The notes under the pieces were generated by a model. The model saw nothing but the letters and a program-made list of their open reading frames with translations. It was not told the origin of the DNA and did not search any database. From NCBI GenBank assembly GCA_020027365.1, contig JAHRAJ010000055.1, forward strand, positions 1 to 8,270: a stretch of DNA of 8,270 bases, read 5' to 3'. The position numbers were made by a program, and so were the translations under genes. The DNA comes from Cenarchaeum sp. (GTDB lineage Archaea > Thermoproteota > Nitrososphaeria > Nitrososphaerales > Nitrosopumilaceae). The stretch's first letter is position 1, and each line of letters begins with the position of its first letter. Positions 1 to 5,687 of this stretch are shown piece by piece.

Positions 1-1
1 C

Positions 2-262
2 GGGATGAGAAAGCAAAGGCCGCACGGCGGAAGGCGTCCAAAGCATCTGGGTGTCACCAGGATAAAGGCAGACGTCTCCATGAAGCAGGTCGCAGAAAAC
101 AGGGTCTTGGAGAGGTATCCCAACATGAAGCTTCTAGGATCATACTTTGTGTACAAGGACGGCATGCATTATTGGTACGAGGTAATCATGGCAGACCCGC
201 AGCATCCGCGCATATCAAAGGACAGGGAGCTGCGCAAGCGGGTCATTCCGGCAGCTGCATGA
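2..262 (+). CDS. rpl15e: Large-subunit ribosomal protein eL15 (L15e), C-terminal part; 5' end outside window
   Basis: This is a structural protein of the 50S ribosomal subunit of archaea and eukaryotes that binds 23S rRNA. Only the last 86 codons are present, because the open frame runs in from the left edge without a start. A complete archaeal eL15 is about 190 residues, so roughly the first 100 are missing. Recognition rests on the basic stretch GRRPKHLGVTRIKADVSMKQ, followed by AENRVLERYPNMKLLGSY, then YWYEVIMADPQHP, all of which are hallmarks of the family. The charged C-terminus (KDRELRKR) is also typical. The Met codon at position 5 is internal, not a start. The TGA stop (260-262) overlaps the ATG of the next gene as ATGA, so the two may share a transcript. 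No truncation or frameshift is visible in the part that can be read. Confidence 0.95.
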   Translation, partial: GMRKQRPHGGRRPKHLGVTRIKADVSMKQVAENRVLERYPNMKLLGSYFVYKDGMHYWYEVIMADPQHPRISKDRELRKRVIPAAA

Positions 263-1179
263 CGGGCATGCGTGCAAAACCCCGTGCAGTAGCAGCAATA
301 GTAGTCGCAGTGGCGTTGTCGATCATGGTCTTTGCGCATGGGGCATCTGTGGGCGTACCTGCGGTATACGCGCAGCAGCTGTCGGACATGACCGGCCTCA
401 ACAGCAGGCTGTACGTGGATGTCGCAGGCAGGCAGTTTGAGATTCTCACGACGGCAAACTTTGAAGTGGCAGACATCTCATTTGATCCCGCCGCCAAGAC
501 GATGTCCATGAACATAGTCAGCGGCCTGCAGGAAAACATCGGCGAGGTTACAATCCCGCGCACGCTGCTAGACGGCGACATAGCCATGATGCTTGACGGT
601 GCGGCGTTTTCCCCCCACGTGCGCTCCAACGACAGGGTGTGGTTTGTCACGACAGAGTTTAACGGCACGGGCAAGCACACACTGCAGATGACCGGAACCC
701 GGGTGCTTGGGGGAGTGGGGGGAGTCGGGACGGATAACGGAGGCCCGGAAACGCAGGACGGTGGCGGCGGTGGCAAGAGCAGTAACGGCTGCCTCATCGC
801 CACGGCCGCCTATGGCACCGAGATGGCGCCGCAGGTGCAGATGCTCCGCGAGCTCCGTGACGGCACGGTGCTTGCCACCAGATCAGGCTCTGTGTTCATG
901 GACGGCTTTAACGCCGTCTACTACTCGTTCTCGCCCGCGGTGGCAGACATGGAGCGCCAGAGCCCAGAGCTGCGTGCCGCAATCCAGACCGCGATGGCCC
1001 CCCTGCTGGCCACGCTCGGACTGCTGGCGCATGCAGGCATCGAGACAGAGTACGAGATGCTTGCGTATGGCGCGGCCGTGCTGGCGCTCAGCACTGCCGT
1101 GTATGCAGGCCCGCCGGTGGTAGCCGTGCGTGTGGCAGGATCCCTTTACCGCTCCAGGATGAGGGACTGTACAAGCTGA
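259..1179 (+). CDS. Secreted, membrane-anchored protein with CFI-box C-terminal domain
   Basis: Predicted exported protein of 306 residues; its biochemical function is unknown. Residues 1-38 look like a signal peptide: basic start (MRAKPR), hydrophobic core at about 11-26, and a likely cleavage after AVYA, before QQ. Residues 40-150 form a polar, beta-rich extracellular domain I do not recognise; it holds one N-x-T sequon (N135). Residues 150-176 are a Gly-rich linker. Residues 177-230 match the CFI-box-CTERM domain (GCLIATAAYGTEMAPQVQ, then LRELRDGTVL and FNAVYYSFSP), whose key Cys is C178; here the second motif residue is Leu rather than Phe. A hydrophobic segment at about 267-293 followed by basic residues should be a C-terminal membrane anchor. 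The start at 259 is chosen for the ATGA overlap with rpl15e; ATG at 268 would also keep the signal peptide, and the farther upstream ATG at 172 lies inside rpl15e. The 3' end overlaps the convergent redoxin gene by 34 bp. The family assignment is from memory of thaumarchaeal proteins. Confidence 0.85.
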   Translation: MTGMRAKPRAVAAIVVAVALSIMVFAHGASVGVPAVYAQQLSDMTGLNSRLYVDVAGRQFEILTTANFEVADISFDPAAKTMSMNIVSGLQENIGEVTIPRTLLDGDIAMMLDGAAFSPHVRSNDRVWFVTTEFNGTGKHTLQMTGTRVLGGVGGVGTDNGGPETQDGGGGGKSSNGCLIATAAYGTEMAPQVQMLRELRDGTVLATRSGSVFMDGFNAVYYSFSPAVADMERQSPELRAAIQTAMAPLLATLGLLAHAGIETEYEMLAYGAAVLALSTAVYAGPPVVAVRVAGSLYRSRMRDCTS

Positions 1180-1811
1180 TCAATGTGGGCCCCCTGTCCG
1201 AATGCAACATCGCGCAGCACGCCCTTGCGGTCCACCACGATCGTCGATGGCGTCCCCTGCAGTGCAAACCGGTCAAACGTGTCGGCAGAATACTCCTTTG
1301 CCGCCAGGTGGTCGCGCACCCTCTTGATTATGCCGTCCCGGTACTCTTGCGGCTTGGAGTCAAAGTCAGGTATCTGGCCGTGGATAAACCCCAAAACCGT
1401 TTCCTGTGTGGGCTCGCCCTGTATGCGGGTGAGCACGTCCATGCCGACCGGAAACGGTATTTTATACCCCAGCTTGTTTCCATCCAGCAGCTTTCCGTAC
1501 TGGCGCAGTCCGCCAAGCGTCTCGCCCACCACCTCGCCGGTCCCTACAAGCATCCGGAGGTTTTCGAGGTTGTTCTTGTCAAAGTCCTCAAATGCCGTTG
1601 CCAGTCCCAAGACCCTCACCCCGTCGCCCGAATACTTGTTGTAAATGTTGATCATCTCCGGTATGCCGTACAAAAAGCACCCCGGGCAGTTTACCTGAAA
1701 CACCTCCACCACCACGATGTGATCCTTTTCCCGGTCTATGTTTGTGGGCATACCCTGCACCCACTCGGAGACGCCCAGATTGGGCGACTTTTGTCCCACC
1801 ACCGCGTTCAT
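1146..1811 (-). CDS. Redoxin / TlpA-like thioredoxin-fold protein
   Basis: A 221-residue thioredoxin-fold protein, probably a cytoplasmic thiol-disulfide oxidoreductase or peroxiredoxin-like reductase. The N-terminus (VVGQKSPNLGVSEWVQG) has the usual AhpC/TSA-redoxin entry pattern. The strand VVVEVFQV runs into the active site CPGC (C42 and C45), and GTPSTIVVDRKGVL near residue 186 carries the cis-Pro (P188) of the fold. Between the early core and the cis-Pro lies a long stretch (about 75-180) with a charged, partly helical insertion, so the protein is larger than a simple thioredoxin (about 110) or a typical TlpA domain (about 140). There is no signal peptide or membrane segment, unlike classical TlpA/ResA proteins. 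The ATG at 1811 is supported by a TATA-like box centred 26 bp upstream, implying a leaderless mRNA. The natural substrate cannot be read from the sequence. The last 34 bp overlap the CFI-box gene on the other strand. Confidence 0.85.
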   Translation of the reverse strand: MNAVVGQKSPNLGVSEWVQGMPTNIDREKDHIVVVEVFQVNCPGCFLYGIPEMINIYNKYSGDGVRVLGLATAFEDFDKNNLENLRMLVGTGEVVGETLGGLRQYGKLLDGNKLGYKIPFPVGMDVLTRIQGEPTQETVLGFIHGQIPDFDSKPQEYRDGIIKRVRDHLAAKEYSADTFDRFALQGTPSTIVVDRKGVLRDVAFGQGAHIDQLVQSLILER

Positions 1812-1830
1812 ACACGCCGGTCAAAAGTTT

Positions 1831-1848
1831 CGGTTAAAAGGATAACCC
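1831..1848 (-). promoter_or_regulatory. Promoter of the redoxin gene, with overlapping dyad
   Basis: On the minus strand a TTTTAA element lies at 1839-1834, centred about 26 bp before the ATG at 1811. That is the archaeal TATA-to-start distance expected for a leaderless transcript beginning at the ATG. The element sits inside a perfect inverted repeat, GGTTA (1832-1836) and TAACC (1843-1847) separated by 6 bp, which could be a repressor or activator site or could be chance. The BRE position is not strongly purine-rich, so this is a moderate call. Confidence 0.5.
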
Positions 1849-1861
1849 ATCGATCACGCCC

Positions 1862-1880
1862 AAATTAAAGATAATATAAG
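1862..1880 (+). promoter_or_regulatory. BRE/TATA promoter of the HEAT-repeat gene
   Basis: An A-rich BRE-like stretch (AAATTAAAG, 1862-1870) leads into ATAATATAA (1871-1879), centred at 1875. This is 26 bp before the ATG at 1901, the normal archaeal spacing from TATA box to transcription start. It predicts a leaderless mRNA beginning at or next to 1901. It also argues against the in-frame GTG at 1886, which would lie upstream of the transcription start. Confidence 0.6.
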
Positions 1881-1900
1881 AGACCGTGGCCACCCACGCC

Positions 1901-2389
1901 ATGCCGGCCATCCCGCAACAGCGCCTGGATCTATTTGCCCAGATGGAGAAAAAGTACGAGGAAAAGGACACCCAGTACTTTGTGCAGCTCTTGGATCATG
2001 ACGACTATGTGGTGAGGACCCGCGCCACCTGCATACTGGTCGACTTTGGCGGCGAGGACAAGGTTCCCCACATCGCCCACGTTTTAAAGGACGACCCAAA
2101 CGAGCTTGTACGGCACGAGGCCGCGTTCTCTCTGGGCCAGATGTGCTACAGCAGCGGCATTGACGCGCTGGCAGACGCGACAATCAACGATCCCAGCATG
2201 TTCGTCCGGCACGAGGCGGCCATAGCCCTGGGCGTGGTCGGCTCTGGCAATGCGCGCGCCGTTTTGGAAAAGGCGCTGGGTGACAAGGACGCGCCAGTTG
2301 TAGAGTCGGCCGTCGTTGCCCTGTCCAACATCGAATACATGGAAAAGATGGGCAAAAACGAGCAGTTTGGCAAGCTGACCGGCGGCTAG
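1901..2389 (+). CDS. Four-repeat HEAT protein with two HE motifs, half-deoxyhypusine-hydroxylase-like
   Basis: A 162-residue all-helical protein made of four HEAT-like (E-Z/PBS-lyase type) repeats after a charged N-terminal helix (residues 8-25). Repeat cores can be seen at VVRTRATCILVDFG (37-50), VRHEAAFSLGQM (70-81), VRHEAAIALGVVG (102-114) and VVESAVVALSNI (133-144). Repeats 2 and 3 carry adjacent His-Glu pairs, H72-E73 and H104-E105, 32 residues apart; repeats 1 and 4 do not. In eukaryotic deoxyhypusine hydroxylase, eight HEAT repeats in two halves supply four such pairs that bind two irons, with the middle two repeats of each half carrying them. This protein matches one half, so a homodimer could rebuild the site. 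That is inference; a plain protein-interaction HEAT scaffold is the alternative. The start at ATG 1901 rather than GTG 1886 is chosen from the promoter spacing. The TAG stop interlocks with the rad50 stop as CTAG. It faces the repair operon convergently and is not part of it. Confidence 0.88.
   Translation: MPAIPQQRLDLFAQMEKKYEEKDTQYFVQLLDHDDYVVRTRATCILVDFGGEDKVPHIAHVLKDDPNELVRHEAAFSLGQMCYSSGIDALADATINDPSMFVRHEAAIALGVVGSGNARAVLEKALGDKDAPVVESAVVALSNIEYMEKMGKNEQFGKLTGG
2343..2358 (-). terminator. Possible U-tract terminator of the repair operon
   Basis: Reading the minus strand past the rad50 stop, a T5 run (2358-2354) and a T4 run (2346-2343) occur about 28-43 nt downstream, inside the 3' end of the HEAT gene. 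Archaeal termination commonly uses short U-rich tracts without a hairpin. No better tract lies near the operon end, but the runs are short and also encode Lys codons of the HEAT protein, so the call is weak. Confidence 0.25.
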
Positions 2390-4494
2390 CCCTCAATCAC
2401 GGTGGCGCCCCCGGCCCCGTCCGATTTGAACTTGTAGACCTGCTCCACGTGAGAGTCTTCAAATATCTCCGCATCGTGCGTGATGATTATAAACTGCATC
2501 TGCCCGGCCGCGTTCCCCGCCGCCGCCGCCCCGCCCTCCGGACCCGATACATCCGACAGCCCGGACAGCACGCCAACCAGCGCCTTTTTCCGCTCCACGT
2601 CAAGATGTGCGGTAGGCTCGTCAAGTATGATCGTGTTGAATCCCGCCGCCGCCCCCAGGAGGCTTGCCATTCCAAGCCGGAGTGCCAGTGCAACCGCGAC
2701 CTGTTCGCCGCCACTAAGCGATTCAATCTCCAAAACCTCCTTGTTGGAGTAACAGGCTATGGAGACATCCCGGGCGGTCTCCGACAGGTGTACCCGGTGT
2801 ATCTTTGTGTTGAGCTTCATCAGATAGTCAGACGTATGCCGCGATATCGACTCTAGCGCCCACGACCGGAGGCTGGTGGCCACCGCCCCGTTGCGGTCAA
2901 ACACCCTTGTCCGCATAGTCTCCAGCCCCGCCACATACTTTCCGACCACGTCCAGCTCTTTTACAATCCCCGTGAGCCTCTCTACATCTGCCTCTGCCTT
3001 TGCTATCCGTTGCTGGGCCGCCCCGATCTGCCGGTCCATCTCCGACGCCTCCCTTTGCATGGCATCCACGCCCCTCTTGACATCCTCAAACCTTTTCTTG
3101 TCAAACCCCGAGGTCTCGCGCTCCAGCGCCGTAATCACCCTAAAAATATCTGCCGCGTGCGCGTCAATTTTGGCCAGATCGGCAGGGTCGGCCGATGATG
3201 TAGTCCCCGGCGGTATGGCCGCCTTTTTGGCCTCCGTGTCCCGGCGCAGCGTCTCAAGATCCTCCCGGCTGCCGATCGAGTGCGTCTTCAGAACGGTCTG
3301 CGCCCTCCTATACTCGTCCCACATGGCCTGGACCTCGTCCCTTGCACGGACCCGCTCGCGCGCGGCCGCCTCCCACGACTCTTCCTGCCGTGCGGCATCG
3401 GCAATCTCCTCGCGCAGGTGTTCCTCCCGGAACATCGGATGCAGGCCTGCCACCTCGGTGTCACATACAGGACACCGCCCGTCCTTTAGCTGCAGCCTGG
3501 CGGCCAGGCTAAGCCGCTCCTCAAGTGACGCCATCGTTCCCGCCAGCTCCTTTGCCTTGCGCCGCGCCTCCTCTATGGCATTCTCTTGCGCCGCAACCTC
3601 GGATCCAAAGTCCCTGCCGCCATCAACCTCGAAGCATTTCGTGCACTCCCTGATCCGCCTCTCGTTTTGCGTCACCTCGCGCATCAGCCCGCGCACGGCC
3701 TCCCCTGCATACCGGGTCAGCTCCGCCCGCCGCTCTGCAAGCTGCCGGGTCATCTCCAGCTTTGGCGCACCCTCCTCCACGGCCCCCCTGGCGGCCTTTA
3801 GCCTCGCGACCACGCCCCCGCGCCTTTGTACAAGGCCGTCCCTCTCGGGTGCCGCCTCTGCAAGCTCCCTTTTTGCCCCGTCCAGCTCGGCATGCAAGGT
3901 ATCCAGACTCGTGTCGTCATACCCAAACCTGCCCCTCACGTACTCCCGAAACTGCCTTACAACCTCCTTTGTTCCCTCGGATGCCACGTCAAGCCGGTCA
4001 ATCCCAATCACCGAGTTTATCAGCTCCTTGAACTCCTTTGGCTTTGCCCGCACGATCGACTCTAGCTCGCCCTGCTGTACAATCGACGCAATCCTGAGTT
4101 TTTCATACCCAAGTCCGATCACCCCCTCGATCCGCCCCGTCATCGACTCGCCAAACTGCTTGCGCTCCCCAGAGGCCAGCGGCATCCACTCCCCGGACAT
4201 GTCCCTGGAAAACTGCGCCTCCAGTCCGCCCCTCTTGTCAAACTTGCGCACCGCCTTGTACCTCTTGCCGCCAACCCCGATTACCACGCTTACATACCCC
4301 CGCGTCTGCCCCCACCTCACAATCGACTTGTTTGACTTGCGCGAGTGCCTCCCAAACAGCGCAAACGTAACCGCGTCAATCACCCCAGACTTGCCCGCCC
4401 CGTTTTGGCCGATAAACACCGTCACCCCCCCGTCCAGGTTGATCAGCGACTCTTGGTGTGACAAAAAGTTCATAATCTCAACAGACTCTATCAT
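2386..4494 (-). CDS. rad50: DNA double-strand break repair ATPase Rad50
   Basis: SMC-like ATPase that with Mre11 forms the complex that tethers and processes DNA double-strand breaks. It has 702 residues, clearly shorter than the roughly 850-890 of well-known archaeal Rad50s. The N-terminal ABC half has Walker A GQNGAGKS (29-36) and a Q-loop at IVQQGELESIV (Q140/141). A coiled-coil arm runs from about 150 to 335, the zinc hook is CPVC (C341, C344), and the return arm spans about 350-540. The C-terminal half has the ABC signature LSGGEQ (593-598), Walker B TIILDEPTAHLD (621-632) and the H-loop His in IITHD (H673). A second CxxC (C284, C287) lies 54 residues before the hook. A Gly/Ala-rich insert (about 651-664) separates the D-loop from the H-loop. 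The ATG overlaps the mre11 stop as ATGA, giving translational coupling. It is the last gene of the operon, and its TAG stop is interlocked with that of the convergent HEAT gene. Confidence 0.97.
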   Translation of the reverse strand: MIESVEIMNFLSHQESLINLDGGVTVFIGQNGAGKSGVIDAVTFALFGRHSRKSNKSIVRWGQTRGYVSVVIGVGGKRYKAVRKFDKRGGLEAQFSRDMSGEWMPLASGERKQFGESMTGRIEGVIGLGYEKLRIASIVQQGELESIVRAKPKEFKELINSVIGIDRLDVASEGTKEVVRQFREYVRGRFGYDDTSLDTLHAELDGAKRELAEAAPERDGLVQRRGGVVARLKAARGAVEEGAPKLEMTRQLAERRAELTRYAGEAVRGLMREVTQNERRIRECTKCFEVDGGRDFGSEVAAQENAIEEARRKAKELAGTMASLEERLSLAARLQLKDGRCPVCDTEVAGLHPMFREEHLREEIADAARQEESWEAAARERVRARDEVQAMWDEYRRAQTVLKTHSIGSREDLETLRRDTEAKKAAIPPGTTSSADPADLAKIDAHAADIFRVITALERETSGFDKKRFEDVKRGVDAMQREASEMDRQIGAAQQRIAKAEADVERLTGIVKELDVVGKYVAGLETMRTRVFDRNGAVATSLRSWALESISRHTSDYLMKLNTKIHRVHLSETARDVSIACYSNKEVLEIESLSGGEQVAVALALRLGMASLLGAAAGFNTIILDEPTAHLDVERKKALVGVLSGLSDVSGPEGGAAAAGNAAGQMQFIIITHDAEIFEDSHVEQVYKFKSDGAGGATVIEG

Positions 4495-5687
4495 GCCGCG
4501 CCTGCCCCTCCCGATCCATTCCCGGCACCGTCATCGGCGCCGCCCACCACCCCCCTGCGAAACGCCTCATAGTCATCAGTAACCAGCTGTACGGCCGCCG
4601 CAACCTGATCCTCTGCCAGCAACGGCAAAAGCCGCTCCACCGCAAACTCTGCCCTCTCCTTGGATTCCATCGCGTCGGTCGACAGCCTGAGCAGCTCGGC
4701 ATCCACGCTCCCCGGCTTTTCGGACAGCACCGAGGCCTCCGGTTCCGGGTCGTCAACCACCCTCCACGTGCACCGCAGACAAACCCCCTCAAGCCGCGAG
4801 ACCTGCTCTTGCACCCTGCCCACATCCACGTCCTTTCCGCTGATCCGAATCTCCACTACCGGCTGTTTCTTGTCAGGTTCCCGCCGTATCCGCTCTGCAA
4901 TCCTGTCTGCAACCCCCCCCAGATCCGCATACTCCACGCCCTGTGAAAACTGCGGCCTTGCATCAAGCCCGATCCACTCCACCCTGGCCTCGGCGGATGA
5001 CAAATCCACCACCGCAAACCCCTTTTGCGCGTCCCGCAGCCCCTCGGACGTGGTCACCTCTGTAGATCCCGGATACACCACCGGGCCCCCCAGGCGCGCA
5101 AACCTCCGCTCATCATGATCGTGCAGGTGGCCCATCGCATAATAGCTGAAATCGGGAGGCAGCTGCTCGGCAGACATCTCGCCGGCAAACCTGTGAAACT
5201 CGTGCATTCCCTGGTGCAAGACCAGCACGCTGTGCCCCTGGTGGGCCCGGGCCGCCTCGTTTGCCCGGGCAAACCGGTCTGCATATGCTGGGATCTCAGA
5301 CTTGCGGATCTTGTCAAAGCCGCACAGCAGCACCCCCTCGTGCACAAACGGCCTGCCATCCCCGATATACTTGGTAAACCCCATGTTGTGGTAGACATAA
5401 TGCACGGGCGTGCCCTTTATCCGGCTGATGTCATGCTCCCCCAGTATGAAAAAGGAGGCAATCCCCGCCTTTTTGAGCCGCACAAGGGCGTTTGCCATCT
5501 GCACGATGGCGTCGCCCCCCGGGTTTGGCGTGTTGAATATGTCGCCGGCAAACACCACAAAGTCGACGCCGCGCTCCACCGACACGTCCACGGCCCGGTT
5601 GAACGCGTCGTATACATCCTGCTCGCGTTCCTCGGATCCGTACTGGGCAAGCCCCAGATGCGTGTCAGAAATGTGTGAAAACATCAT
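4491..5687 (-). CDS. mre11: DNA repair nuclease Mre11
   Basis: Mn-dependent 3'-5' exonuclease and endonuclease of the calcineurin-like phosphoesterase superfamily, acting with Rad50 at broken DNA ends. It has 398 residues. The phosphoesterase motifs are in order: SDTHLG (D8, H10), FAGDIF (D49), GEHD (83-86, H85), VLHQGMHEF (H158) and AMGHLHD (H187, H189). In motif III the family's usual Asn (GNHD) is Glu84, a change at a metal-ligand position. After the nuclease core comes the capping domain (about 230-310). Residues 330-380 are probably the Rad50-binding region, inferred from position. The last 20 residues are Gly/Ala/Asp-rich. The frame stays open upstream to 5849, but that part is out-of-frame herA sequence with no family match. 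The start is placed at the ATGATG at 5687, whose first ATG overlaps the herA stop; the second ATG (5684) is one codon later and equally possible. The stop overlaps the rad50 ATG. Confidence 0.97.
   Translation of the reverse strand: MMFSHISDTHLGLAQYGSEEREQDVYDAFNRAVDVSVERGVDFVVFAGDIFNTPNPGGDAIVQMANALVRLKKAGIASFFILGEHDISRIKGTPVHYVYHNMGFTKYIGDGRPFVHEGVLLCGFDKIRKSEIPAYADRFARANEAARAHQGHSVLVLHQGMHEFHRFAGEMSAEQLPPDFSYYAMGHLHDHDERRFARLGGPVVYPGSTEVTTSEGLRDAQKGFAVVDLSSAEARVEWIGLDARPQFSQGVEYADLGGVADRIAERIRREPDKKQPVVEIRISGKDVDVGRVQEQVSRLEGVCLRCTWRVVDDPEPEASVLSEKPGSVDAELLRLSTDAMESKERAEFAVERLLPLLAEDQVAAAVQLVTDDYEAFRRGVVGGADDGAGNGSGGAGAA

Noticed and set aside
243..803. Minus-strand open frame of 186 codons opposite the CFI-box gene
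   Set aside because: Low-complexity Pro/Ser runs are produced by the complement of the Gly-rich linker, and the plus-strand gene has a signal peptide and a recognisable domain.
1886..1900. GTG start adding five residues to the HEAT protein
   Set aside because: It lies only 11 bp from the TATA centre, so it would be upstream of the expected transcription start; ATG 1901 has the correct 26-bp spacing.
2499..2544. GCC-rich run near the rad50 3' end as a possible frameshift or assembly artefact
   Set aside because: The reading frame continues intact into a correct H-loop (IITHD), so it is an in-frame low-complexity insertion.
2876..4582. Long plus-strand open frame of 568 codons opposite rad50
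   Set aside because: It is the antisense shadow of the rad50 and mre11 3' coding region: Ser/Pro/Arg-rich, no family motifs, and rad50 on the other strand is complete with all ATPase motifs.
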